Assembly (NCBI RefSeq): GCF_021390435.2
Contig: NZ_JAJVCN010000002.1
Location: forward strand, 2,775,570 to 2,839,569
Length of the DNA stretch: 64,000 nucleotides
Origin: Kibdelosporangium philippinense
GTDB taxonomy: Bacteria; Actinomycetota; Actinomycetes; Mycobacteriales; Pseudonocardiaceae
Direction of reading: 5' to 3'
Part shown: in pieces, positions 13,101 through 28,100 of the stretch
How positions within the stretch are numbered: position 1 is the stretch's first letter
Layout of the letters: each line of letters starts with the position of its first letter
The notes under the pieces: model-generated
Told to the model about the DNA's origin: nothing
Databases searched by the model: none
The model's input: only the letters and a program-made list of their open reading frames with translations
Program-made: the position numbers and the translations under genes

Positions 13101-16100
13101 GGAGTTCATGTCTTTTGTGGCTGCTGGGAAGCTGCGTTCTGTCACGTTGCTGGTGTGTTCCGCTGCCGGTGATCAGAACAGGGGCATGGCGTATCGTTTC
13201 TATCGGCAAATGAAGCGAGCCTATCCGGGGATCGTGGTGCACGCGCCCACTGACATTGTGGCCGCCACGGTGACCCACGGCCAGCGTCTTCCTACCCTGT
13301 GGGAGGGGAGCTGGATTTCTTACGGCGCCGAGACGTCTCCCGATCGGGACCCCTCCACTGCCGATGTTGTGGCGCAGATGGATGGGTGGCATGCCAGAAA
13401 TATGGAGCTTCGTGCGTTCTTCGCGGCTCGAGTTCCTTTGTTCACCGCGGTTGACCGGGCCGTCTCGCTCTATCACACGTTGCTGAACGATTTTAGGCGG
13501 TCGGGCATTCTCGATTTGCGGAATGCCTATGCGGAGGTGCGGACCGACGGCCGTGTCCGGCATGCCTCCGCGGTGTGGGGCGCTGCCCTGACGATGGTGC
13601 GCAGGACGCCGGACATGCCGCCACTCGCCGGGGTGATCATCGGTGAGTTCGGCTCCGGCAAGCAGGTGGTCCGGCAAGTCGCGCTGCCGTCGTCGGTGGA
13701 ACGGTTGCTGACCGTCACAGGTGATCGCTACAGGTCCCCCGACGGCACACAGGTCCTTCCCACGCGGTGGCGTCAGCCTTTGATCGGAGTTCCGGCGGCT
13801 GCGATCAGGTCGTCGTCGGGTGTCATGCCGGATCTGACCGGGCCGCGCCCGGTGGATCGCACAACAAACGTTCGCCCCACGCATTGGCCGCAGGACCTCT
13901 CCGACGTACCGGCCTGGAAGCGGCAGATGGCCCGGGTCGCGAGGGGTGGCCGTGCCTTCGAACGCATGCTTCCCAGGGCTGGCTGGATTGTCGAGCGCTA
14001 TCACGGTCCGCGTTGTGAATCCGGCGACCTTGGCGATGCCGACCTCTACTCCGGTTTTGTCGACTTGGTTGCCGAGCAGCTGTACATGGACGCGGGGACG
14101 CGGAACCCGGAGAGCAACGCCGTTCGGCTGGCGGTGTATCTGCGGGGTGCGTTCGAACATGAATACTTCTTGCTGGAGAGTTTGGATGCCGCACCCACTG
14201 CTCCGCGACCAGACGTCTACCGGGGTGTCGATCACGATGGGGAAACGGAATACTTTGTCCACGAGCAGGTTTTCTCTCATGCGCTGACCGGTCCTGACGG
14301 TTCTGTCGTAGGCGTGAGTTATCTGGTGAACCAGGAGGAGCTGGACACGAGTCACGTTTTTGCTTCGGCTCGTGACACCGGTCTGACCGACTTGGTTATC
14401 ACGGGGTCATGGGCCGACTCCGAGCGTCTGCAGTTGTCATCCCCCGGTGTTACGGATGACGGTGTCTTCCTTGTTGATACTCATGGTAAGGAAACCGATG
14501 GTGTCCCGGGCATGCAAGCCCGGGTCTGGATCCACTCATGGAATTCCTCGATCCGCCCGTCGGGTGGGTCCGGCGCGGACCTCCGTAGGCAGCATCTGGA
14601 CGGTGATGTGCTCGCTCGTCTGGTGATGTCGTCACGAGAGTTCAAGGATTTTGTGGATGCGGGGAAGCTGCGTTCCGTCACGTTGCTGATATGTGACGCA
14701 GCTGCCGATCCGGATAACGGCGTGGCGCGCCTTTTCTATCAGGAAATCAGGGAAGTCTATCCCAATATCGTCGTCAACGCGGCTTCTGGAAAGCTAACGC
14801 TGAGCGTTTCAAAGAACTCCGCAAGGCGTTACTCGGTCATACAGCGAGGAACGTGGACGTCCCTTGGCGGCCCGGCTGATCCTGGGCAGGTTCCCACCAT
14901 TGACCAGGTTATGGCACAGATGTGGGGGTGGTCTGGGAAGAACAAGGAACTTCGCGACTTCTACGCGGCTCGCCTTCCGTTGTTCTCGGTGGTCGATCGG
15001 GCAGTGTCGCTGTCTGACACTCTGATCGCTGGCTACCGTACGTCCGGCCTGGTGGACTTGTTGCAGGCGCAGCGCGTAGCCGAGTCGTACGACGACACCG
15101 GCCACATGGATCTGGTGTGGACTGCGGCGCTCACGAAGTTGCGTCAGACGCCTGGCTTGCCGCGGCTCGGCGGGGTGATCACCAGCGAGATTGATTCGTT
15201 CACCGGGGTGGAACGATCGGTCAGCCTGCCACCGATGGCCGCGGGGCTATGGGAGTTCACCGAGCCTGGCTTCGAGTCCAATATTGGCTTGCGGATCCGT
15301 CCGGCGCGGTGGACCACGCACTTCGGTTGGGACGGCGCGGGCGAGGTGCGGTGGTTCCACAGCCGGCAGGTATGGCACCGGGTGGTCAAATCCACGAACG
15401 ACAGTCCGGTCGGCGTGACGTTCGTCGCGGACCAACCGACAGCGTTGCAGCGTTTCTTGGCGGCTGGTGGTGTCGCGGAGACGAACGGGGCGTTCGTCTA
15501 CGACGTGCACGGCGCAACACATAGCTTCGGGGTGTCAGTCGGCGGTGAGCAGCTGTCCATCTCGCCGGAAGTGTTCGCGAACGTGTTGTTGAACCTGCGG
15601 TTGGCTGGCAACGGTTGGGCAGTGCTCTACGCGTGTGACACCGGTTTCGCCGCGGTGGACTTGGTCGCTGCCGAAGTGCGGACGGTGTTCCCGCGTTTCA
15701 CGCTGTCGGCGCCACGGGGCAAGCTCGGGTTCGGTTTCGTGCGCAATGCGGCAGACGACGTCGTCCCGACGCTGCGGATCTCGCACCCTGGCACATTGGT
15801 CACCGTTGACAGGGCGGGGAACACGGGCGTGTGGCCGCATCCTCCGGCAGTCGATCCTCAGTACCAGCCTGTACCGGGCTGGTGGTGGGAGCGTCCGAGC
15901 AGTGCGGAAACCGGCTCGCCGGACAACGCGGGCCATGCGACGGTGCAAGAACGCCGTTTCGAGGGGCACGTGGACGGGCAGACCGTCTGGTTCGCCGCGA
16001 CCGAGGTCGACTGGGTCTCGCTCAAGGACGTCAACAACAAGGTCATCGGCGCTGTCTCCATGCCACCGGAGGACGTCGAGCAGCGCGCTGATTGGGGAGA

Positions 16101-19100
16101 AGGTCTGCGAGGTGTGTCGGTCTCGGCCGACGGTGAGTTACCGCAGACCGCAGACGAGATAGAGGTGTGGGAACGGGACTTCCCGCGTGCGCACACGTCG
16201 GACTGGGCGCCATTCGCCCGTGACAACGGCACGTACTTCGTCGTCGCTCATGGACTTGCCGGTCGCACCACGCTGGTGCTCACCGATGGTCTGAGCGTTG
16301 TCGTCGATGGCGAGACCCTTGCACAGGTTGTCTTCGAGTCCGGGCCCTTCATCGCCGCAGGTGGTCCACGACTTGAGTCGGTGACGTTGCTGGTCTACCA
16401 GGCTGGGCGGGCGAACGACGTCGGCGTGACCACCATCGACGGCTTCGTGCGGGGCATGGTCGCCAGTGGCGGTCCTCGCCGGGTGCACGCCACGACCGGC
16501 GACAACTCCGCCATGACCTACGAGTCTCGCGCCGACGAGACCGAGACAGCCATCCCGATGAGCGTTGTGCTCCTGACGTCCGGATCCACGTGGGTTACCC
16601 AGGATGAAAGCACCAAGCTGGCCCGGACCGCCACGCAGTCCGCGACTGATCTGGCAACGCTCAACGGAATTGACCGGATTCTGGCGGCCGCCCCGCAGCC
16701 GGACGTCGCTACCGAGGTCATGCGGGCGATTCTGGCCAAGATCGACCAATGGGGCAGGCTGGCGGGTCATGCCGCTGCCCAGACCGCGGCGGAGTCCAGT
16801 GCCAGGGCACTCGAAGTGCTCGACACCCTCGTCGTCATCGACGACTTGATGGGCCGCACCGCGCTGTCCCCGCAGGTCCGTGCCGCGGTGATCACAGATC
16901 TGGTCGACGGCGTGGCGATGGAGTCGCTGAACACCGATCCTGAGGCGGCGGTCCGGCTGGCCGCACGCACGGCCAAGGCTCTCGATCTGTTGGCCGAGCA
17001 CAACGTGCTGGAGAAACTCCTGCAGGAATACACGACCAACCCATTGGCGCACAGGTACTTCAACCACAACGTGCGGCTATTGGTCCAGGACATCACCGCG
17101 GGTGATGGCTCAGCTCGCGCCGACGTTCTTGCTGTCGCTGTCCACAGTGGTCTAGTCGCTCAGACGCTCGCGGATCCCAACGATGGCAACGCGATCGTCA
17201 AGCTGAGTAAGCTGATGGACGCGCTGCATGGGACGTATGACTCGCATGACCGCGCGGCTGCCGAACAGCACGCGGCCGCTCTCGTCGATCTGCGTGCCCA
17301 GGACACCCAGCCGGGTACGGTGGTTCCTGCGGCGATCGACGTCCAGATGGCCGACGACACCGATCCAGGCGATGTGTTCCTGGGTTACAAAGAGGACGGA
17401 AAGGGCGGATATCGCTCCTTCACTCTCGGCGAGGTCTGGATGCGGCCGGTCCGTGACGACGCGGAGGGCATTGCGGGCGTGAGCTTCGCGCGCGACATCC
17501 AGGCGCAGACCTGGCTCCGGTTGCCGTCCGCAGAACGAGAGCGGACGGCGCTCACCCTGGACCCGAGTGATGGTCCTCAGTGGAGGGTGCGCTCGTTGTC
17601 GCTGCGTAGCCCGGAAAGCCTGCCGGGGATGGGGCAGCCGTTCTATGTCTTCGCGCACGGCAGGAGGACCGGAGTCCACGCGGGAAACCTGCTGCGGGTC
17701 GAAGTGGCAGGCGAGTCGCTGTTGATCACACCGGACACCATGGGGGAGCTCATTCTCCGCTCCAGCGCGCTGGCCCGGCTCGAGTCCGCCACGACCTCGG
17801 TGATGTACATGGTGTGTTCCGGCGGACTGGGATCGATCCACGATGTCTGGTCAGCACTGCGGCGCAGAGATCCCAAGACCGTGATGGTCGGCTTCACCAG
17901 CCCGGCTCCCGATATCAGTGCTGCACAGGACATACTTGGCGGTTCGGCCGATATCGAAGGGCTATCGGACCGTCCGTGGTACTCGGATACGGGCAGGTCC
18001 GGCGCTAGGACGTGGTTCACGGCCGGACAGGTGTGGCACGAGGTAGTCGCGCGTGACGCACACGGTGCCGTAGCGGTGACTTTCGCGCGGGACCAACAGA
18101 ATGTGCTGGAACGGTTCATCCAGTTCGGTGGTACCGCCCAGTCTCCGGGCGTCTCGGTCTACGATTTGCATGGTCGTGCCGGTGAGCTCGAGTTGTGGGT
18201 ACGTGGTCGGCGGTTGTCCGTCACGCCGGCGACGTTCGCCCAGTTGTTGCTGGATCTGGGACTGGTGTCGTCCGGCCCGGCATGGTTGTTCACATGTGAT
18301 GCCACTCCCGGTGCGGTGGATGTGGTGTCGTCGTTGGTGCGGATGACGTTCCCGCGCTTCGAGCTGTCGGCGCCGGCTGGCGGGCTGGAGTACGGCCTGG
18401 TGAGCAATCGGGCCGGGGAGATTCGCCCGACTGTCCTGATCGACGGTGACACGTGGGTCACCGTGCACGGGTCGCGACAGGGGATGCGGGGCATGGCCCC
18501 CGCGCTCGAAGGTCCTGAGTGGACAGAAGTGCGGGAGTACTTCCGCCGCAGGGCGATCGGTCTTGAGCAGGAGATCAAGCACTGGGTGATCCTTGCCGTA
18601 ATGCCGAACTTCACGCATGGTTTGCTGCTCGCGTCGCTGCCGGGCGTGCTGGACATCTTGATGGAGGATGTCCCCGCGTTTCTGGCGACTGATGGCCGCG
18701 TGTTCGAGACGCTCAACGATCTCAACAACGCGGGGGCCACTCTGGCTGAGAACGGCGCCGTCGAGATCCAGGCCATCGAAGTGCGCACCAAACCCATGCG
18801 AATACTGCCTGGCGATACCGGCAGGCCTGACCCGGAGACTGTTCTGGCGGCGCTGCAAGACGTCCGTCGGCGGCTGCACGAAGCGGCCAAGAACAGCAGG
18901 GAGCACGTCGCGATCGAAACAGTGTTTCCGGAGAGCGCCGGGTTCGTGCTCGAGAAGATCGCTGAAGGCGCGATCATCAGTGGCACCGAGCAGACGGAGG
19001 ATGGCCGGTCGAGCTATACGCAGTTCACGGCGGGCGCTCCAGTGAACGGACTGGCGCGGTTCCTGGCATTGGCTCACACCCTGACGGTCAACTGGCAGAC

Positions 19101-22100
19101 GCGTGAATACTTGCGGCATGGTCTCGAGCTCGGTGACGATGCCGCCGAGTTGTTCGTCCGTACGCATGTGGGCCATGCGGTGCCGAAGGCGGTATTGAGG
19201 GTGCTCGCCGGGCTGGCTGAAGTGGATGCGATCCGTGGCCACATCGCGTTCGCGTTCACGCAAGCGGTCGCGGCAGTCGCGTACGAGCGCACCCATCCGG
19301 AAGCGCGGGTGCTGGTCAAGAACTATGTCGCAGCGGCGGCTCGTACCCAGTTCACTGCCATCGAACTGCGGGAGAAGGAGCGTACTTTCCTGGAAAACAA
19401 CCAGGATGTTCTGGCTGACATGGTCGCGGCCAAGATCGACAAGGCGGTTAAGCCCCCTGATGACGATCCTGGTTCGCTGAACCTGGAGCTCCACAAGGGC
19501 GGTTTGACTATCCAGGACTTCCTGGACACTGTTCTGGTCCGACCAGAGCGACTCAAGGCGATTGGTACGTCACCGGTCGACATGTTCGATGTCATCGGAA
19601 TGACGTCGATCGAGGATGAGCCGGACACCAACGGTGGTGCCTTCGAACACCCGTTGATCCTGGTCGAGCTCCGTCATGTGGCGTACGGCGCGATGCCGAT
19701 GGAGCGGCTTCGCAAGCTTCTTGGGGACGTCAGCGACGGGGCACGGCAAGCGTACGAGTGGGCTGAGACAGTGCAGCACACGGATGGTGACGTGGGCGCC
19801 GCGCTGTGCGCGGTGGCGGACAACAAGATCGTTCAGGCTGTGGCGTCGCTGATGGATTTGGTCCTGCGGCTACGAGAGAACCCCGTCCCCCGCGACAACG
19901 TGGATCCATTTGTGCTGGTTCAGCAGAACCTGCTGCGCTGGGCGATGACCGGTGATACGGATGTCCGGCTGGTATCGGACATCGCGGCTCTGCGGCAGGA
20001 GGCAGGCGAACTGCTGTCCGCGCAGCCGGATCTGCCGGCAGGTGATGACACCGACGACGTTGTGAACACCGCTCGGCTGGCGGAAGAGACGTTGCGACAT
20101 GACCTGGTAAGCGCTGCGCTGACCGAGGGGTTGCACCGCGACGGTGTGCTGGACCTGCTGTCCGTGCGGCAAGCCGTCGATTCGGATCCGGACCGCGCGG
20201 ACGACATGTGGACTGCCGTGTTCAAGACATTGCGGGACAGCACAGTTGTCCCGCAACCCCGTGAGGTCATCATCGGGGGCTCGAATCCTGACGGCGGTTT
20301 TGACCAGGTCTCCCTTCCGGAGTCGGCCGTGAGCATGCTCGAGCTGGGTGAAGCGCACTGGGATGAAGAGGACTCGCGGGCATGGATGGAGGCCCGGTGG
20401 GCAGGGCCGAAGCCCGCGCCTTTGGTTGCGGCCCAGTTCGGGTTGTACGATGTTGCGGCCAAGCTGGAGAATGCCGGCTTCGGTGAGCGATGGGCCGCTT
20501 GCATCGCGGACATGGCCAATGACCATCTCGCGCGATTCGGTCCCGATGTGGTGTCGTGGTCGGTCAGGACACTGACCGAGACCTTGGGATTGCTGGACGC
20601 GTACGGGCTGCTCGGCCGCGGGATCATCGACACCGACGTTCGGGCGGACCTTACTGTCCACGTGTGGGCGTTGTTGGCAGGCGGCGAAAATAGGGCCGCG
20701 CATGAGCGTATCGCTGACTTCTCATACGTCGGGGTGACAAGCGCCGGAGTATGGCGGCCGTTTGTGGTTGATGATGTATGGCGGAAAGAAGTCACGTCCG
20801 CGGATGGTGACGTGGTTGGCGTGACGTTTGTATCCGATGAGCCTGATGCGTTGGATGCTTTTGTTGCGGTGGCGGGCAATGGTGGTGGAACAGTCGTCGA
20901 CGTTCAGGGCCATCACGATACTGTCGAGTTGTCGGTCGGTGGGAAACTGTTGTTCGTTCCCGCCGTGGTGTTCGCGCGCGTGCTGGTTGATTTGGGGGTC
21001 GCGGGCCCGGCGGGTGGCAAGGTGACATTGCTTGCTTTTGACACCGGGGTTTCCGGTGGTGTCGCGGATGCTGTGGCGTCGATATTCCCTGGTGAGGTGA
21101 TCGCGCCGGAAGGCAGGGTGACGTATGGGCTTGGGGTCGACGGTGGTGCGGTTTTGCGGCTCACGGACGGCGGTTCATGGGTTACCGTGGACCAGTCCGG
21201 TCGTCGGGCATCCGCACCGTGGATCGAATCGGGGTCAGAGCTGGCTTTGGCGCGAGGCACCGTGGCGGTACGGTCGCCTTACCGGGTGTTCGAAGGCCGG
21301 GACAAGAACAGCGGCGAACTGATCCACTTCACCAGCGCTCAGGTGCGGGCCCGCACCATTGAAGACTCGGCATCCGCTGAGCGGGTTGTGGGCCTGTCGT
21401 TCATCGATTTCAGCGAGAACGACCAGGTTGCCCGTTGGCTGCCGATCACGCAGGACACGACTGCTCTGTGCCTCGGCATGAAATTCGACAGCACGGAGCG
21501 GGAGACGGTCGCCGTCCCGTCGCCGTGGGTGATGCGTGGACTGAGTCGGCCGTTCTACGTGTGGACGCATGGCGAGGTCGGCGGTCAGGTCGGAAACGTC
21601 AAATTGCTGGACGGTCGAGAACTGTTGCTGGATGGGGCGACGGTGGCCGCGCTGGTGCACGAGAGCGATGCTTTTCAGCGGTATGTGGGGCCGCTGAGGT
21701 CTGTGGTCTTGATGAGCTGCCACTCGGCGTCGCTGGGTGATTCGGAGGGGCTGGCGTTCGATGTATGGAAAGCCATCCGGGATCAGCATGAAGGTGTGGT
21801 GTTGTTCGCGCCAAGCAACTGGCTGGGCATGTCGACCCTGGGCTGGTTGCACACACTTACCAGTCAGCCGCCGACCTTCATCCGTGGCGGCGGCCGGTGG
21901 GTAGGTTTCGGTGCACCTGCACCGGGTGCCAATCCGACCGTGCTGGATGTTCTGGACCAGTTGCCAGGTTGGCCGGACAAAAATGATGCGCTGCGCCGGC
22001 ACTATGCCGGGACGATTCCGCTCTTCGATGCGGTTGACCGGGTTGCGAGGGCTGTTTCGACGTTGACGCAACAGATCTGGCGCGACCGGGTGCTGGATCT

Positions 22101-25100
22101 GCCGTTGGTGCTTGAGGAGTTGGGTGACTCCGAGGTCATATGGACGGCAACTCTGCGTGCGTTGCGGGACAGCGAGGATGTGCCCGAGCCGCAGCGGGTG
22201 ATCATCACCGAATGGAACCCGGTTGATCGCGTGCACACCGACGTCCATATTCCGGAGCAGGCCGCGAGGATTCTGCAGATCGCGGAGCCTGCTGGGGACA
22301 CCAGTGTCCGGGACGTTCGCTGGGCGGGGCCGGATCCATTGCCAGAGGTGCGCGAGCTGCTTGATCTGCACGCGGTCGGTGCGGCGCTGCAGGACATCGG
22401 ACTGGGCCAGCGGTGGGTAGCGCGTCTGGTCGACATGGTGAACGACCAGGTCGAACGGCACGGCCCGACCACGATGCCGGAAATCGCGCCGGGTCTCACG
22501 CAGACCGTGGAGCTTGTCCGGCAGTACGGGTTGCTGGCGCATGCCGACCTCGGGACCGAGGATGTCGTGGCCCTTGTCGTGCGCGCGTGGCAGTTCGCGG
22601 TGACCGGCGATGTTGATGCGGCGCGGGAGCTGCTGGGCGACAGTGCGGTCGAGGTCGAAGCGGATTCGGTCACCATGATCGACCGATTCGATCTGTTCGC
22701 TCTTGAGGATGTTCGGCCGGGTGTGGTGGCGCCACCGGGGACACCGGAGGAGGCCGCGCTATATGAGGGCGTGACCGCTTCGGGCGTGCGGACGTACTTT
22801 ACGGCTGGTCAGGTGTGGGCGAGGAAGATCCAAGCGCGGTCTGGTGATGCTGTCGCCGTGACGTTCGTGAAGAACGAGCCGTATGCCCTGGAGAGGTTCC
22901 TCGCGGCGGCGGACACTGTGGACATACCGGTGATCGACGTGCACGGCGGCGGGGGAACCGTGCGAGTGTCTGTCGGCACCAATGAGCTGTCGGTCGGTCC
23001 GGATGTCTTCGCTCAGCTGTTGGTCGATCTCGACCTCGTGCACGGTGGCCGGGCGCTGTTGTTCTCCTGTGAGGCTGGCGTCCTTGGTGGCGTCGCGGAC
23101 GTGGCCGCGGGGCAGATCCGTACCTGGTTTCCGGACTTCGAGCTGATCGCGCCGGAAGGCCGCCTCGAGTTCGGCTTCGTGGAGAACCGGAACAAGGACG
23201 TCAAGCCGACGCTGATGGTCAGCGGGGTCGGCACTATGTGGGTGGCGACCACCGGTCCATCGGGACGCACGCAGGCCAACCCGATGGTCCCGGTGCTCGA
23301 AGGTCCTGAGTGGGCACCTGTGCGGATGTGGTCGCGTGCCGGCGCGGAGCTGGCGGGTGCGCGGGTGACCGACTTGGCGCCGGAGTATAAAGTGGACACA
23401 GAATCCCTTTTCGCCGAGAGCGTGGCGTTGGACGGGAAACATATTCCGGTGGAAGGTGATCTACGCGAGTCCATTGGTGTTGACGGTGCGCCGCACTGGG
23501 ACGTGTTGCTTCCGGAGAGCGAATCGGACACCGGGTTGGCAACCCGGTTGCGGGCCAGCCTGTACCGCATCCTGCCCAAAGTGGACGACCAGGGAATACC
23601 GATCACATGGATCGTGACGGCCGAGGGATTCGGGCTCGACGTCAGGGCATGGGCGGCACGGGCGGTCGAGCCGGGCAGGTTGTGGCCCTCCCATGTCGCG
23701 CTGACGTACAACAACCGCGCCACGGACGACATGAGCGAACTGTGGGCTGACCGCGGCACAGATTCGTGGGAAGCCGTGGCCGGACGACAGATGCGTCTGG
23801 TCGCCACCCGGGTTCAGGTGCCTCCTCCAGGCGAAGACGACCTTGCCGACGTCGTGCGTCGTGATTGGGGCAGGCGTCCAGATCACACGGCGTCGATTCG
23901 GGCGGTTCCGAGACACGACCCGCGTTTCAGCCCGGATCGACTGGAACTGCGTCGTGTCGCGCAACAGTTCCTGGACCGAACGGATCTGGCGGATGCGGGC
24001 AACGGGCTGGTGTCGGCCAGTTTCCGGCTGGTCGTGGCCACCTTCGGGTCCCGCACCGAGTTCGGTGAGCATGTGCGGAAGGTCCTTGTCGGCGAACTCG
24101 CCGCCGAACTCCAGAAGAGGACGCCGACGCTGGCACCCGGCCCGGATCAAGCGGACTGGATGGCGAAAGCACTGGTGGGGCGGTTCGTCCAGACAGCGGA
24201 CGACACAGCGGCGCTCGTTGGCGAGGTTATCGGCTTCTACCGGTTCAGCAGGCTGTCGATGGCCGAGACACATCAGCTTCGGGCGGTGGATGTCGGACGC
24301 GGTTCTCTTGGATGGGACTTGTTCCTGCCGTTCAGTCCACAAGCGCTGGTCGTGTCGAAGGAGATCACGGATCAACTCGCGGCCGCACTACTCGGCCTGC
24401 CATCCGAGCAGGATGGCAGGCCGGTGCACTGGCGCGTCGTGGTGGACGGCTTCGCCGAAGGAGGCCGGGTGCGGGCTCGCGCGGCGCGAGAGGCGTTGGT
24501 GCGGGCTCTGGAACGCGCCGGGCACGTCACACCGCGTGCGACGTTCGGCCTGCGGACCCGCGTAGCCGAACCATCGGCCAAGACCGCTCTGGATTCTGGA
24601 GATCACCAGTGGATCTACCGGCGGGTGCGGATCACGGCCCGGCCACAGCGACCCACCGAGGTCGATCCCACGTTGTTCGGTGACTTTGCTGCCTACCTGC
24701 CGCGAACAGCAATGGACGGCGGCGCGGGCACAGCGGTCGACAGCAGCCCGAACCACAGCAACATGGACGTGGATCGGTTGCCGAGGGAGCTCGCAGGCGA
24801 GGGTCCCGGCGGACCTCCGACGGACGGCATGGACCTGTTTGTCGGTGATGGCGGCTTGGCTGTGGGCGAGCTGCCGGCGGCTGGGTGGTACTCGGGCGTG
24901 GGTGGGCCTGCTGGCACGACGTGGTTCACGGCTGGTCAGGTATGGCACAAGGTCGTCGCGCTGGACACGGACGGTGTCGTCGCGGTGTCGTTCGTGCGGC
25001 CCGAGCCGGATGCGTTGGAACGGTTCGTGCAATTTGGCGGGTTGTCCGCGACACCGGGATTCTCGGTCTACGACTTGCATGGCCGTGCGGACGGGCTGGA

Positions 25101-28100
25101 GCTGTGGGTACGTGCCGAACGACCGGAGGACTTCGTGCCGTTGTCCGTCAATCCGGACACGTTCGCGCGATTGTTGCTGGAGCTGCGGCTGGTATCGCCC
25201 GGTCCGGCCCTGTTGTTCGCGTGCGACACCGGTTTCGGCGCGGTGGACGTGATCGCCGCGAGGATATGGCCGCAGTTCCCGACCTTCCAGTTGTCAGCGC
25301 CGCAGGGTGCTCTCGGGTATGGCCTGCTGAGCGACCAGCACGTGGTTCGCCCGGCTCTCCGGATCGCCGACGGCAACTGGATCACGGTCGTCTTGTTCGG
25401 GCAGCGACAGCCCGGTCTGGCTGCCACAGCGCTTGACAGTGCGGAGTGGACGCCGGTGCTGGGTGAGTGGCACGAGCGCGCGATCGGTGCCGAGCAGGAG
25501 ATCAAGCACCGGGTGATTCTAAGGCCGGGCCTGAATGTCAAGCACGGTAAGGTGTTGGCCCGATTGCCGGGGATTCTGGACATCCTCGTCGAGGATGCTT
25601 TCGCCTATTTGGCAACCGATGAGCGCTTGTTTGACAACGAGAAAGCTCTGGTAGCCGCCGGTGCCACCGTGGCCGAACGCGTACAGATCCAGATCGTCGA
25701 AATACGCACCAAGCCCATGCGGAACCTGCGTCGTCGTGATGATGGACGTCCCGCTCCGGAGGCTGTTCTCGCGGGAGTACGGGACGCTCGTGCGCGGATG
25801 TACCGGTCGGCCAACGGCAGTAGAGAGCAGGTTCCGTTCGAGGGCGTGTTCCCGGAGAGTGCCGGGTACGTGATCTTCGATGAGGCTCGCGGTGCGACGA
25901 TCGGTGGCACCGAGCACTCTGCGGACGGCCGGTCGAGCTATACGCAGCTCACCGTGGGTGTTCCGGTGGAAGGGCTGTGGGGGTTCCTGGAAAAGGTCAA
26001 GGAGCGCACCCCTTTCCCGACAATGGCGGATGTTCTGCGGCACGGCCTTGAGTTCGCCGACGACGTTGTCGCCATGTTCGTTGACTGGCATCTGCGTGGG
26101 AAATTGCCTCATCCACCACGCGCCGTGCTTCGTGGCTTGGCAGACGTTAACGCGCTCGGCGGATATGTCGCCTTCGCGCTTGTGCATGCCCTTGCGCCAG
26201 TTTTGCACAGTGTCGACTCCAGGATCGTGATCAAGAACTATGTCGCGGCGGCCGTTCGTGCGTCGTTCACGGACCTTCCGCTACCGGCGAGTGCGCGCAC
26301 GTTCCTGAAGGGGTTCCAGGATGTGCTGTCGGACATGTCCGAAGAGCGGCTCAAGCTGGCTTCAGGTCACAGTGATCCGCTGTCGGTAACGATGGCAAAC
26401 GAGGACAGGACTGTCGGCGAGTTCCTTGAGACTGTCCTGTTGGGGTCGGAAACGCTGCAGTCACTGGGCAAGCAACCGGTCGCGATGAAGGACGTGATCG
26501 GAATGCTTCCGCTCCTGAACGATGACGACTCCGAAAACAACGGGATTGACGTCGACGAAGGTGGCGACGGACTTCCGTTGGTCTTGGTCGAGCTGCGCCA
26601 TATCGGGTATGGCGCTGTGCCGGAGGCCCGGCTGCGCGACATGCTGGAAGAAGTCGGCGATTGGGAGCAGTCGGCGTATGACTGGGCCGAGGCGATCCAG
26701 CACGCGGATGGCGAAGTGGGTGCCGCGTTGCGCAAGGTGGCGAACAGCAAGATCGTTCAGGCGGTGTCGTCTCTGCTGGATCTTGTGCAGTGGCTGCGCG
26801 CTGAGCCGGTCGCGTCGTCCGCCAAGGACCTTGTCGCGTCGGTTCAGCGGAAGTTGGTGCGCTGGGCGATCACCGGTGACACGGATGTCAATGTGGTACT
26901 GGACATCGCCGCCGTGCGGCAGGAGGCCGTGGTCCTGCTGGCCGAACAGCGGGGGCCGGAAGCGGTCGACACCGGCCAAGTCCTGAACATGGCTCAACTG
27001 GCCGAAAACGCGCTGCGGCCGGACCTCGTTGTGCGTGCGCTGGCCGAGCGGCTGCGACGTGATGGCGTGCTGGATCTGATGTCGGTGCGAGACGTCGTAG
27101 AGTCTGGTTCAGACAGTGCACTGTGGACGACAGTGTTGCGGGTGTTGCGAGACGGTACGGATGTGCCGGAGCCCACGAAGGCCGTACTGGCCGAACGGAG
27201 TGGCACTACTGGCCGGCTTGAGGAGGTTTCGCTGCCTGAGTCGGCCGACGACATGTTGGATTACGACAAGGAGCTGGATCCGGCTGAGAAACTCCAGGTC
27301 GATGCCAGTTGGGCTGATGCCGAACCGAAACCCGAGGTGGCTGCCGAGTTTAGCAGCCGACGCGTGTGGAACAAGCTGCACGAAGCCGGGTTTGGTGCGC
27401 GATGGACTGCACGAGTGGTCGACATAGCCAATGACTTGTCCGAGCGGCTCGGTGTAGATCGGGTGCCCGCGGTCGTCGCCGGTCTTGCGGACACAATGGA
27501 CTGGTTGGCGGAGTACGGCGTGCTGGGCCGCGCGGATGTGGACAGTTCGGTCAAGGCCGATCTCGCTGTCGAGGTATGGAACCTGGTGCTGGAGGGGAGC
27601 CGGGGGGCTGCGCACCAGCGCCTTGCCGAGTTCGGGTATGCCGGTGTGACGCGTGATGGTGTGTGGCAGGTGTTCGCGGCTGACGCGGTGTGGAAGCTGC
27701 CGGTTGAGAACGAGGATGGCGATGTCGTTGGCATGACGTTCGTGTCCGATGAGCCGGATGCGTTGCGGGCGTTCGTGGGCGTGGCGGGTAATGGTGGAGG
27801 TCGGGTTGTCGATGCGCACGGCCATCATGACAGTGTCGAACTGTCGGTCGCCGGTGGGCGGTTGTGGGTCCACGCAGCGGTGTTCGCGCGGTTGTTGGTT
27901 GATGTGGGTGTGGTGGGTCCGGCGGGTGGCCGGGTGACGTTGCTGGTGTTCGACGCGGGGGCTGTTGGTGGTGTGGCGGAAGTGTTGGCGTCGGTGTTCC
28001 CGGTGGAGGTGACCGCGCCGGAGGGACGAATCGAGTACGGCGTCGGGATGGATGGTGGTGCGGTATTGCGGTCGCCTGGCGGTGGTTCGTGGGTGACTGT

